Positions 8,122 through 16,412 of a DNA stretch of 64,000 nt are shown piece by piece. This DNA is from Leptospira stimsonii. GTDB lineage: Bacteria > Spirochaetota > Leptospiria > Leptospirales > Leptospiraceae. Each line of letters starts with the position of its first letter. Position 1 is the stretch's first letter. The position numbers and the translations under genes were made by a program. The notes under the pieces were generated by a model. That model was given only the letters and a program-made list of their open reading frames with translations. It did no database searches and had not been told where the DNA came from. The stretch spans positions 186,001 through 250,000 of the forward strand of contig NZ_QHCS01000002.1 in NCBI RefSeq assembly GCF_003545875.1, in the 5' to 3' direction.

Positions 8122-9335
8122 TGTTAGGCGTTACGGAGCAAGGTTTTATTCGAAAAACAAGGGACCAGATTCTCTCTGAACTGGAAGAAAAATATAAAAC
8201 GAATCTCGGTCAGGAAATAGACTTATCGATTTTAAGCGAGGACGGGATTCGGATGAGAATTCTCGCGGACGAACTCGATCTGATTCATCAATTGGCAGAG
8301 TCCGTATTCTACTCCAACTTCGCACATACGGCAAGGGGAGTTTCCTTGGATCGAGTGTTAAACCCATTGGGCGCGGAACGCCAGCCGGCAAAAAGATCGA
8401 TTGTCGCTTTAAAATTTTCAGGCGTAAATGGATCCGTCGTCGAAGTCGGAACGATTTGTCAAACCGGAAGCGGATATCAGTTTATTACCATAGAATCCGG
8501 AACTATCAGCGGAGGTTTCGTAGTTTTAAATGCGCAAGCTCTTAGATTGGAATACGGTTTGAACGGAAATGTTCCGGCTAACACGATTACTACGATAAAT
8601 ACCGGAATCGCAGGAGTCGATTCGGTTACAAATCTTGAACCTGCAAGAGGTGGTCGATCCATCGAGACGGACGTTGAATATTTGAATCGTTTTATGGAGG
8701 AAGGGGTTAACGGAGGATCGTCCGCTACGAACGTTCAGGGCGTTCTGAATCAGATCGAGGCGGTATTAAGCGCGGTCGTTTATGAGAATCGTACGGATTT
8801 TACGGATATCGACGGAAGGCCTCCTCATTCAATGGAAGCAGTAATCGAAGGAGGTAGTTCCGAAGAGATTGGCGAGGTGTTTTTACGAAACTGGCCCGGC
8901 GGTATCGAGTCATTCGGTTCTACGAATACTTCCGTGATCGATAGTAAAGGTGTCGCGAGAACTTACTTCTTCAATCGCCCGACCGACGTAGATATTTTCG
9001 TCAAGATTGATATTGTTCGCGATCTAAGCCTTTGGGTTTCCGGAAGCGAATCCATCGTGAGGACGAATTGTATCAAGGTGATCGGCGGTGTGGATACGAT
9101 AAACACGGTTTCGACCGCTTACAAAGGGGACGGAACCGGCGCGGACGTATTTGCATGGAAGCTGATCGCGGCGCAAAGCGGACTGAGCGAATATGCCTCC
9201 ACGAAGGTTCTTGGGATCAAGTCGATGTCCGCGAAAGTCGGCTTCTCCTCTCCTGGAACGTTAGATGAACTTTCATTGAATAGCCGTCAGAGAGCAAAAT
9301 TAGTAACCTCTAATATTCAGGTGAATTTTATATGA
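8121..9335 (+). CDS. Baseplate J family protein
   Basis: The 404-residue protein has the order of features of baseplate J / gp47 proteins: an N-terminal helical part with TRDQILSELEEKYKTNLG and LSEDGIRMRILADELD, the segment ANFAHTARG-like (SNFAHTARGVSLDRVLNPLGAERQPAK), the GTICQTGSGYQFITIESG barrel part, then NLEPARGGRSIETDVEYLNRF and the VRTNCIKVI region. These proteins form the inner wedge arms of the baseplate. It overlaps the next gene by ATGA. It is of ordinary length for the family and looks intact. Confidence 0.85.
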   Translation: MLGVTEQGFIRKTRDQILSELEEKYKTNLGQEIDLSILSEDGIRMRILADELDLIHQLAESVFYSNFAHTARGVSLDRVLNPLGAERQPAKRSIVALKFSGVNGSVVEVGTICQTGSGYQFITIESGTISGGFVVLNAQALRLEYGLNGNVPANTITTINTGIAGVDSVTNLEPARGGRSIETDVEYLNRFMEEGVNGGSSATNVQGVLNQIEAVLSAVVYENRTDFTDIDGRPPHSMEAVIEGGSSEEIGEVFLRNWPGGIESFGSTNTSVIDSKGVARTYFFNRPTDVDIFVKIDIVRDLSLWVSGSESIVRTNCIKVIGGVDTINTVSTAYKGDGTGADVFAWKLIAAQSGLSEYASTKVLGIKSMSAKVGFSSPGTLDELSLNSRQRAKLVTSNIQVNFI

Positions 9336-10306
9336 CAACCCTTGATGACGTTCTGCAACGATATCCGTCTTCCCTGTTTACTCGGGATCCTGAATCTCGA
9401 ATCGGCAAACGATGGACAGCAGATCTGGAATTGTTAAACGAAGCTCGCGTTGTTTTGGAATCGTTGCGCGGTCTTACCGACTTTCGAGTTCAACAAGGAG
9501 TCGTTCTTGATCTCATCGGAAAAAATTTAAAACAACCCCGAGACGGGATGGATGATTTTAGATATCGAGTTTTTCTTTCGATCGCAAGACAAAAAAGAAA
9601 ATCGAAAGGCGATATTCACTCCATGAATGAAATCGGGTCACAGATTCTCGCCGGAACCGGAACCTTATATGAAATTCAAGAACTCTGTTACGGAGGTGTT
9701 CCCGAATTTCTCGAGGGCGCATTGACTCTAAATGGAGAATCCCCGCTCTCCGGCAACACGAAAAGACCGGCAACGATCCGAGTGGTCTTTTCCGGGTCCG
9801 TTGATTCGGTTGTGGTGGCTCCGGAGTTTAATCAAGCGATTTCGCAAATTCGGGCCGGAGGAGTCAATGCGATCATCAGTTATCGCTTTGAAACTTCAAC
9901 GCTCTCCGGTATTCTTTACGGCGCTTCTCTTCGGAGTAACCGATTGGATGGGAGTTGGAATTTATACAATTCTACTTTATTCTCATATTCTAATGTACAA
10001 ATATTTCCGTATGAAATAGCGTTTGGGGTCGGTGGTTTGAACGCCGGTATTCCGAGAGTTCCACAACCGAGCGATACTGGATTGCAGGACGAGGTTTTAA
10101 GAAAGCTCGTGGAAATTCGGACGAATCCGGATGGAACCAGAAATTTTCAAGTAACCATCAAACAAGCGGAAGCCATTGGAGCATCCATTAATGAGTTGGC
10201 TCTCTTTGATGAAAACGGGGATTTACTTTTCCTAAAGACCTTTCCATCCAAACCGAAGGATAACTTGATCGTGTATGACTTTGTGATCAAAGAGGAATTC
10301 CTATGA
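9332..10306 (+). CDS. Tail protein I / DUF2612-like baseplate protein with a fibre-binding C-terminus
   Basis: The first 150 residues resemble phage tail protein I / YmfQ and DUF2612 proteins: LRGLTDFRVQQGVVLDLIGKNLKQPRDGMDDFRYRVFLSIARQ and a helix pair after it. The rest differs: a central beta region, then IGASINELALFDENGDLLFLKTFPSKPKD, which looks like the N-terminal attachment motif of collar fibres (an element that contacts fibres). It probably joins the baseplate J wedge to the receptor-binding fibre encoded two genes downstream. It overlaps both neighbours by ATGA. At 324 residues it is longer than a plain tail protein I, which fits a fusion with an added fibre-type domain. Confidence 0.6.
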   Translation: MTTLDDVLQRYPSSLFTRDPESRIGKRWTADLELLNEARVVLESLRGLTDFRVQQGVVLDLIGKNLKQPRDGMDDFRYRVFLSIARQKRKSKGDIHSMNEIGSQILAGTGTLYEIQELCYGGVPEFLEGALTLNGESPLSGNTKRPATIRVVFSGSVDSVVVAPEFNQAISQIRAGGVNAIISYRFETSTLSGILYGASLRSNRLDGSWNLYNSTLFSYSNVQIFPYEIAFGVGGLNAGIPRVPQPSDTGLQDEVLRKLVEIRTNPDGTRNFQVTIKQAEAIGASINELALFDENGDLLFLKTFPSKPKDNLIVYDFVIKEEFL

Positions 10307-10584
10307 TCTTTAATTTGGTTCGAGAAACGGGACTGGAAATTGAGGACCGGGGCAATACAAGGATCGAAATGATTCCGACCGCTTCCTTTAAATCTTTGGA
10401 GGAACCCTTTTCTTTCTGTGAAAAGAAAAAGTTCGCGCAGAGAGGATCGGAACTGAATGCGGAATCTATTCGAGCTATCGATTTATCTCTGCAGAAGGAT
10501 CGGATGAAACCGTTTTTAGGAATCGAACAACTTTTAAAGCTACATGAAAAATATATTATATTTGAGCAAGATGTAAAGGAGTAA
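10303..10584 (+). CDS. Small phage protein of unknown function
   Basis: I do not recognise this 93-residue protein. It is charged and has no membrane segment; the C-terminal half is helical (AESIRAIDLSLQKDRMKPFLGIEQLLKLHEKYIIF). It overlaps the preceding gene by ATGA and ends 2 nt before the fibre gene, so it is clearly part of the tail operon. A role as an adaptor or chaperone of the fibre is possible from position only. Confidence 0.6.
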   Translation: MIFNLVRETGLEIEDRGNTRIEMIPTASFKSLEEPFSFCEKKKFAQRGSELNAESIRAIDLSLQKDRMKPFLGIEQLLKLHEKYIIFEQDVKE

Positions 10585-10586
10585 AG

Positions 10587-11453
10587 ATGGCAGTATTTAA
10601 TGCAACAAAAACGAGGACCTGGTCCAAGAGCACGCCGGCGGACGGCGACCTATTCGACGATGAATTCGATCGTCAATACTCGAACGATCAGTATCTAAAA
10701 GATCGGATCGATCAGACCGATTTGAATCTTTCCGGAGCGCAGATTCCATTGGGCGGAATCATAGAGGACAATTTGGATCAGGCCTCATCGAGTCTATTCA
10801 AGGAAACGAATGCTCAGGCGATTTCGAGAACGACCTATTCGGCTCTCTGGAATTTAGTTCGAAGAAACGTGAGCGGAATTATTCCTGCTACCGATCGGAT
10901 CAGCGTGACATCCCATGGTCTGATCGAGGGACAACTCGTCAAATTCGCTTTCACGGGTGGGGGAATCACCGCTCTAACCAAATACTATGTAAGAAACCCG
11001 ACCACAAACGATTTTCAAGTTTCAACGACTCCGACGGGGAGTATCCTCGATCTCACTTCTTCCCAAACGGGAGAGATGATCGTTAACGTTGAGTATGGTT
11101 TTGGAGACGGTGCGACGACATACAACGTTCCGGATCGAAGAGGAATTTTTGCGAGGGGCTCGGGAGTTCACGGAACGAGAGCGAAGGCAATTGGTGGAAA
11201 CTATGACGGGGGTGCGGTTGGATTCGAAGGCCAAGATCAAGGTCAAGGTCACAGACACCAACAGTATGCTGGAGAGATAGCGGCGGGAATTACAAATCAA
11301 GGCGGGCGTTACGCGGATTCGAATGGTGCCTCCGTTAGTACATCATTGTACACGAGTACTTCTGCAAATGACGGAACCAACGGCACTCCGCGCACCGGAA
11401 ACGAAACAACACCGGCCTACGTCGCAGTAAAATACAAAGTGAGGGTCGCATGA
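10587..11453 (+). CDS. Phage tail fibre with collar domain
   Basis: This 288-residue protein begins with an N-terminal helix (DLFDDEFDRQYSNDQYLKDRIDQ) and has a central beta domain, then a collar-type C-terminal part: FGDGATTYNVPDRRGIFARGSG, the His-rich GQGHRHQ and the terminal TPAYVAVKYKVRVA strand. In the collar family the His residues bind metal and the tip carries the receptor-binding face. Here the tip segment rich in Ser, Thr, Asn and Gly (residues about 245-275) is the probable variable part. An AAGGAG site precedes the ATG. It is likely the host-range determinant of this phage. Confidence 0.75.
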   Translation: MAVFNATKTRTWSKSTPADGDLFDDEFDRQYSNDQYLKDRIDQTDLNLSGAQIPLGGIIEDNLDQASSSLFKETNAQAISRTTYSALWNLVRRNVSGIIPATDRISVTSHGLIEGQLVKFAFTGGGITALTKYYVRNPTTNDFQVSTTPTGSILDLTSSQTGEMIVNVEYGFGDGATTYNVPDRRGIFARGSGVHGTRAKAIGGNYDGGAVGFEGQDQGQGHRHQQYAGEIAAGITNQGGRYADSNGASVSTSLYTSTSANDGTNGTPRTGNETTPAYVAVKYKVRVA

Positions 11454-12169
11454 ACTACATTATAGAAAAAGAAAGTAATAAAGTCGTATGGATCAACTCG
11501 GATCCTCAAAAATTAAAAGGAAAAACCGTTTGGCAAGAATTTGATGAGACTCTTCATGAAGTAGTCTACGCGCTCCATTATAATCCTCAAGTCCAAGAGA
11601 CCTTTCTTGCGCCGGTAGTCGACGGTATGGCTGTGGATTTTCAGCCGAAGTCGGTCTATGATAAAAAGACGGCTCGGGAAAGGATTCTCCAAAACTGGAA
11701 TGACAAGATGGATTCCGAATTAGAAACGGAAGAGAAACCGATTTTGGACGAAGAGGGGAATGTCCTTCCTCATCAGTTTCATACGAATGCCGGTTGGAGA
11801 TTGGATTTGGATCAAAAGAAAAAGGATTGTATCGGGCGAATCAATCAGATCTGTTCGGAAAAAATTTCGGGAGGCTTTTCTTCTTCTGCGCTCGGCTCAG
11901 CGCATCATTATCCGTTCGATCGCGACGATCAATTGAATCTCAATAGTTCGGTTTTAACGGAAGAAAGCCTTCCGATTCGATGTAAGGATGGCGCAAATCA
12001 AGAATCGTTTAAAATTCATACTCCGGCACAAATTCGAAAGGTTTTGAATGATGGTTGTCTCCATAGAGCAAGATTACTCGAAAGAGCGAATCGATGGAAG
12101 GCGAAGATCGCGGAAATAGGATCGATTGAAGGACTTCAGGAGATGGATTTCGATTCGGATCGGATCTGA
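11450..12169 (+). CDS. DUF4376 protein, probable tail fibre assembly or tip protein
   Basis: Residues about 120-225 of this 239-residue protein fit DUF4376: CIGRINQICSEKISGGFSSSALGSAHHYPFDRDDQLNL followed by LPIRCKDGANQESFKIHTPAQIRKVLNDG. The N-terminal half (IEKESNKVVWINSDPQKLKGKTVW) resembles fibre assembly proteins. Such genes commonly follow fibre genes and their products are thought to aid fibre folding or cap the fibre. It is the last gene of the tail operon and overlaps the fibre gene by ATGA; a strong hairpin follows its stop. Confidence 0.7.
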   Translation: MNYIIEKESNKVVWINSDPQKLKGKTVWQEFDETLHEVVYALHYNPQVQETFLAPVVDGMAVDFQPKSVYDKKTARERILQNWNDKMDSELETEEKPILDEEGNVLPHQFHTNAGWRLDLDQKKKDCIGRINQICSEKISGGFSSSALGSAHHYPFDRDDQLNLNSSVLTEESLPIRCKDGANQESFKIHTPAQIRKVLNDGCLHRARLLERANRWKAKIAEIGSIEGLQEMDFDSDRI

Positions 12170-12178
12170 GATTGGCTG

Positions 12179-12215
12179 TAGTTAGGGTGCGTAGGGAGCT
12201 TTCGCACCCTAACTA
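12179..12215. terminator. Perfect 13-bp hairpin after the phage tail operon
   Basis: The arms TAGTTAGGGTGCG (12179-12191) and CGCACCCTAACTA (12203-12215) pair perfectly around an 11-nt loop, 9 nt after the DUF4376 stop. There is no T tract after it, so it may act as a barrier or processing site rather than a classic intrinsic terminator. It closes the phage operon. Confidence 0.6.
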
Positions 12216-12228
12216 GTACGTTAAAGTA

Positions 12229-12242
12229 TTAGAATATTCTAA
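12229..12242. repeat. 14-bp perfect palindrome TTAGAATATTCTAA
   Basis: A perfect AT-rich palindrome lies in the spacer between the last phage gene and the first chromosomal gene. It may be a regulator binding site or part of the phage-chromosome junction; no second copy was found in the window. Confidence 0.4.
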
Positions 12243-12394
12243 ATATAAAGTTGCTTCAATTTCTTTCAATCGATCTTCGTTGTGTACGGGGTGCAATAAA
12301 ATCGTAGAGGAAAACGTAAATTCGAAACAAAACTTCGAATCAACATTGATCGGTTGTTGGAGTGGATTCTAAAATAAACGCGAATTATTTTGAA

Positions 12395-13273
12395 TCAATC
12401 GAGAAATTCGAGCAGTAATTTTCGAATCAGTTCTTTCTGGGTCCAAGGGATAAAGTGATTCTCTTCCTCTAATGGAATGGTTTTGAGAATCGTTTTTGAA
12501 AGTTGAGTTTGAAAATACTCCAAGTTTCGATAAGGAACAAGAGAATCCTCTTTTCCGTGGATCAGAATCGTTTTACATTGAATTTCTTTCCAATGAGGGG
12601 TCAGGTCGAAGAGCTGTTTTTTTAAAGGAAGCATTTCCGAATTGCTGTGATTGATCTCTCTGGGAAGAATTCGTTTTATCCAATTCCAATCCGCGACTCG
12701 ATTGTACCATCGAACTTCCTCGGCTTCTCCGCTCAAAGCCGCCGCCAAGAGGAGGAGGCCGGCGATATTTAGATCGGGAAAAGAGGCGATTCTTGCGGCG
12801 ATTGGTCCTCCGTAGGAGTGTCCCACTAAAACGATTTTTGCATTCTTCTCATTCCCGACGGTTCTTTGGAACTGTGAAATTGCCCGTCCCAGGATATATG
12901 CCTGCCTTTCAATGTCGGGCAAACTTTGATCCGGACTGGATTTTCCAAAACCTGGCCTGTCCACGGAAAGGACACAGAAAGAGGAGGTAAGAATCTTGTC
13001 TCCTAAATAGGAAGTATAATTCTGCCAGCCCCCTGGAGAGCCGTGAATGAATATTAGAATATTGCGATTCTTTAATTCACACGCGCTCGCAACTCCGTAG
13101 ACTTCTACTTCATCCTCTAAAAAATGGAATTCCCGGATCTGGGCGCCTTCCTCTTTCAAACGTTGTAAACTTTCTTCCGGCTTTTTCCTGAGATCTTCCG
13201 GTAATCTACAAGAGAATAAAAGACCGAAACATAGGGAAAAAAGAAGAATCGTGCGAAAAGGAATCGGCGGCAT
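12395..13273 (-). CDS. Lipoprotein alpha/beta hydrolase
   Basis: This 292-residue protein has an N-terminal signal peptide ending in the lipobox LLFSC (Cys at about residue 22) and an alpha/beta hydrolase domain. Catalytic landmarks are the oxyanion motif HGSPGG, VDRPGFGKS, the nucleophile elbow GHSYGG, the acid in HGKEDSLV and the final His in ENHF. It probably acts on small esters or lipids in the periplasm or at the outer membrane; the substrate cannot be told. It starts 18 nt after the stop of the adenylate cyclase and is likely co-transcribed with it. Confidence 0.8.
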   Translation of the reverse strand: MPPIPFRTILLFSLCFGLLFSCRLPEDLRKKPEESLQRLKEEGAQIREFHFLEDEVEVYGVASACELKNRNILIFIHGSPGGWQNYTSYLGDKILTSSFCVLSVDRPGFGKSSPDQSLPDIERQAYILGRAISQFQRTVGNEKNAKIVLVGHSYGGPIAARIASFPDLNIAGLLLLAAALSGEAEEVRWYNRVADWNWIKRILPREINHSNSEMLPLKKQLFDLTPHWKEIQCKTILIHGKEDSLVPYRNLEYFQTQLSKTILKTIPLEEENHFIPWTQKELIRKLLLEFLD

Positions 13274-13291
13274 TTTATTTTTCGGAATTTT

Positions 13292-14605
13292 CTAAGAAAC
13301 CGGAAATTCTCCTCTTTGTATTTGTCCGTAGAACCGTAAGAATGTTTGGTTCGGTTGAAAAGGGTTTGCCGTATCGAAAAGTCCTTCCCGGATTCCTTTC
13401 ACGAGATACATATCGATTTCACCTTTGTTCTTCGCTTTTATCTTTCCTCTATGCTCGCAGATAAAAAAATCTTTTATTTGTTCGTAGGTTTCGCTGGATA
13501 TATTCACCTCACCCGGAATTCCGGAGCTTTCCATTCTGCTTGCCGTATTCACCGTATCTCCCCAAATGTCGTAAGCAAACTTATCCGTTCCCACAACGCC
13601 CGCGACAACCGAGCCGGTGTGTATTCCAAGTCTGAGTTCCCAAAAAGACAGATTCTTACTTTCCCTTTCTTGTTTTTTTTGAAGCATAAATCTCTGAAAT
13701 TCCAAACCGCAAAGGACGGCGTCTATCGCATGAGTTTTGTTCTTTAGAGGAAGACCTCCCGCGGCCATATAGGCGTCTCCGATCGTCTTGATTTTTTCCA
13801 TAGAATGAATCTTTACGATGGAATCGAACTGACGGAAAAAAAGATCCAATTCGCTTAACAATTCTTCGGGAGTCATTGTTTCTGCGATCTGAGTAAAACC
13901 GGCCATATCGGTAAAGAGTACGGTAACGCTTTCATAACGAACCGGTGCGACGGAATCATTTCTTTTTAATTCTTCCGCAACGGCTTCCGGAAGAATATTT
14001 AGAAGTAAGGAGTCAGATTTCTTTCGTTCTATATTCAAGTTTCGTGTTAGAATGAAGATCAAAAGTCCAGTAAGAATTTGGACGAATAAATAGTTCCCTC
14101 CGGCGTCCAAATACCGTTCAGTTTCGTTCTGATAGGTCTTGATCCATTCTCTATTGTAGAATTCGGTCGCATAAAGAAAAGCGGTCGCCGCCGCGTAAAC
14201 CAAATAAACGATCCATACATTATGATTTCTTAAAAGAATCGTCGCGATCACGAGGGCTGGGATAAAATAATAGTGATTACCGCCGATCGATCCTCCGTTA
14301 AAAAACCACATGGAAGAAAGATAGACTAAGATGGTAAGATTGAACGGCCAGAATAGCGCGTAGTAGACGCTCTTGATTCGAGAGACCAGATACATTCCCA
14401 TCAGCAAGATTCCGGAAACGAAGTTTAAGAGAAAGATCACCATGAAGTTTTCCAAATAGAACGAGGAAAAAGCTCCGAAAATATTGAGGGCGCCGTTTAC
14501 AAAAGCGACCGTATTGAACAGCCTATGTTCCAAAGAATTTTTCTTCGGATCCCCAAACATAAAATAAACGAACTTAAGGACTTGATCGGTCATGGTCGAT
14601 AGCAT
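13292..14605 (-). CDS. Membrane-bound class III adenylate cyclase
   Basis: The 437-residue protein has about six membrane segments in its first 190 residues and a C-terminal class III cyclase domain. The two metal-binding Asp residues are in VLFTDMAGFT and TIGDAYMAAGG. A Lys in EKIKTIGD and the Asp in YDIWGDTVNTASRMES are the adenine-selecting pair, and the Arg of NTASRMES is the transition-state residue. All catalytic positions are present, so it should make cAMP from ATP. The membrane part may sense an unknown signal. It lies upstream of the lipoprotein hydrolase in the same direction. Confidence 0.85.
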   Translation of the reverse strand: MLSTMTDQVLKFVYFMFGDPKKNSLEHRLFNTVAFVNGALNIFGAFSSFYLENFMVIFLLNFVSGILLMGMYLVSRIKSVYYALFWPFNLTILVYLSSMWFFNGGSIGGNHYYFIPALVIATILLRNHNVWIVYLVYAAATAFLYATEFYNREWIKTYQNETERYLDAGGNYLFVQILTGLLIFILTRNLNIERKKSDSLLLNILPEAVAEELKRNDSVAPVRYESVTVLFTDMAGFTQIAETMTPEELLSELDLFFRQFDSIVKIHSMEKIKTIGDAYMAAGGLPLKNKTHAIDAVLCGLEFQRFMLQKKQERESKNLSFWELRLGIHTGSVVAGVVGTDKFAYDIWGDTVNTASRMESSGIPGEVNISSETYEQIKDFFICEHRGKIKAKNKGEIDMYLVKGIREGLFDTANPFQPNQTFLRFYGQIQRGEFPVS

Positions 14606-14678
14606 AAATTCATCGGGGATGGAAATAAATCATTTATTTCCTTCGAGTTTGCAAAAACGTGCACCTATTTTACAAGAA

Positions 14679-15839
14679 TCAATCGGAACGATCATCGACT
14701 TTTCGATTTCCGGCGTAGAATCGAAAAAGTGCTTTGACGATCTTGTACAAGCTGGCTTTCGGAACTCCCAATTTTTTGTTTTCGGATCCGATTTGGAAAA
14801 GGAGTTTCCATTGTTGGAAAAGAATCGAATACATTTGAACGATAGAAAATTCAGGATCGTAGAGATTTGTCGATTCGGAGGTGACTCCGTTCAATTCTAC
14901 GATTCCGAATTCTTTTCCTAATTTCAATTCTTCATCCGATCGATATCGAATATCGTATCTACCGAAGTAAAAGCCGGCAAAGGTCTGGGAAATTTGATCG
15001 ATTTTCTCAATGAGGGCTTCTGTAATTAGATCGCTTCCGTCCGAAAATAGAGTTCCTTGACAATGATTTCCAGCTTCCGCGAGCCTCATTCTTTCTCCTT
15101 TGGAAAGAATCCGGTTCCATTGTTTTTCGTGTCTTTGCTGAAAAATTCCCGATTGAAATCGAAATCGTGGGTGTTTTGAAATCAATTCTTTCAAGGAGGA
15201 ATTTCCGTCACCTTCTATGATCGGAAACGTCTTTCTCGTCACGGAAAAGATATGTCCTCTTTTTTCATTCGGAAAGCGGTAATAGAACACGCCGGCTTCC
15301 TTCGGGCCAGGGTGGTATTCTTGGACAACGAGGTCTATATTTGTCTCGAGTAAATATCGTACCGCTTCGTTTTCTTGTTTGATGAGCTTTACGCCGGAGC
15401 CGCGTTGCCCTGCGTCCGGTTTTAGTATATAAGGATATTCGAATTTATTTATGAAAGTTAAATTCTCAAGATTTTTAAGATCCGTTTCGGAATCGATTCT
15501 TATAATTTTATGAAATTTTAATATGTGATCGGATGAGATATTTTTAAGAATATCATTCTTTGATTCTCCAACGAGTCCTCCTAAATCGATACCGGGATTG
15601 GCGGCACAGATCGTACCAAACCCCCAGTGGCGAATCGTCAAATATACGATATAAGGTACTAAAGGAATGTAAAAGATCCAAGCCGGCCAGAACTCAGGCT
15701 TTGCGATTTTTCCGAATGAAACGTTCCAGGAAACGCTCTTCCTTTTAGGTCTGTTTTGATTCAGCTTCTTTATGGTTTGTTTTTTTCTCGAATTGAAGGG
15801 TTGAAAGGGCAACTCCAAATTCTTTCGGTATAGAAACAT
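14679..15839 (-). CDS. ATP-grasp family ligase, membrane-associated
   Basis: The product has ATP-grasp landmarks: FEYPYILKPDAGQRGSGV (ATP-binding Lys and loop), LVVQEYHPGPKEAGVFYYR, SVTRKTFPIIEGDGNSSL and the metal-binding FGIVELNGVTSES. Such enzymes join a carboxylate to an amine with ATP. A hydrophobic segment, WPAWIFYIPLVPYIVYLTI, near the N-terminus suggests membrane contact. The ATG at 15839 gives 386 residues but lies 95 nt inside the DinB gene, and its first 30 residues are a shifted reading of that gene. The family usually begins near KPEFWP, so the true start may be a rare codon near 15700-15745. The substrate is unknown. Confidence 0.7.
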   Translation of the reverse strand: MFLYRKNLELPFQPFNSRKKQTIKKLNQNRPKRKSVSWNVSFGKIAKPEFWPAWIFYIPLVPYIVYLTIRHWGFGTICAANPGIDLGGLVGESKNDILKNISSDHILKFHKIIRIDSETDLKNLENLTFINKFEYPYILKPDAGQRGSGVKLIKQENEAVRYLLETNIDLVVQEYHPGPKEAGVFYYRFPNEKRGHIFSVTRKTFPIIEGDGNSSLKELISKHPRFRFQSGIFQQRHEKQWNRILSKGERMRLAEAGNHCQGTLFSDGSDLITEALIEKIDQISQTFAGFYFGRYDIRYRSDEELKLGKEFGIVELNGVTSESTNLYDPEFSIVQMYSILFQQWKLLFQIGSENKKLGVPKASLYKIVKALFRFYAGNRKVDDRSD

Positions 15840-16284
15840 TTTGTAAAAAACACTCCGCGTATATTTTGATGATCGCCATATGATGAATCGTATGGTCCTG
15901 GACGTATAAGAATTCTCGTTTCAGATTGCTGATCGTTTTTCCTTCAAGTCCGGACTCCGGATCCAAAAGAAAAGAAAGTTCTACACTTTTATTTTCTTCA
16001 ATTGACTCGAGTTCGTTTAATAACTCAAAAATTTTATCCCGAGCCGCGCGCGGGGAAGTTTCGTAGAGAGGATTTCTTTTTCTCCGATCGTATGAAATGT
16101 CGGTTGTTTCTAAGCCGATAACCAAATTCCCCAAAACTTCCAAACAGTGACGAACATGTTTTCCGATGCTCGAACCCTTGACTTGGGTGATTTCGATCGA
16201 ATATTCCCTTTCATCGATAACGGAAAGTAGATCTGCCAGTTGATTGAAGGTATGAAAAATGTTTCTGAATTGAATTTGTAACAT
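15745..16284 (-). CDS. DinB-fold protein
   Basis: This 179-residue protein has the four-helix DinB-fold pattern with its metal-binding His residues: GKHVRHCLEV and the pair in DHTIHHMAIIKI. The ending FGVALSTLQFE is also typical of the family. DinB-fold proteins often are metal-dependent thiol transferases or of unknown role. It starts just after the terminator of the ExbBD-TonB operon and overlaps the start of the ATP-grasp frame. Confidence 0.75.
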   Translation of the reverse strand: MLQIQFRNIFHTFNQLADLLSVIDEREYSIEITQVKGSSIGKHVRHCLEVLGNLVIGLETTDISYDRRKRNPLYETSPRAARDKIFELLNELESIEENKSVELSFLLDPESGLEGKTISNLKREFLYVQDHTIHHMAIIKIYAECFLQNVSIPKEFGVALSTLQFEKKTNHKEAESKQT

Positions 16285-16373
16285 CGAAAAGTTCTTCGGA
16301 GCAAAAGACTCGAAGTTACAAAAGAAAATCGGTTTTTTCGAAATTGCAACGAGATAAAGAAAAAAGAAGAATA

Positions 16374-16395
16374 GGACAGAGTTGTTTCTCTGTCC
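16374..16395 (-). terminator. Terminator after the exbB-exbD-exbD-tonB operon
   Basis: On the - strand GGACAGAG and CTCTGTCC pair perfectly around 6 nt and are followed by a T-rich run (TATTCTTCTTTTTTC). It lies about 18 nt after the tonB stop. Confidence 0.7.
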
Positions 16396-16412
16396 CTTTG
16401 TGAGTGTCTCTT

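Noticed and set aside
14592..14921. 109-codon + frame opposite the ATP-grasp gene end
   Set aside because: Antisense to the C-terminal part of the ATP-grasp gene; no ribosome binding site.
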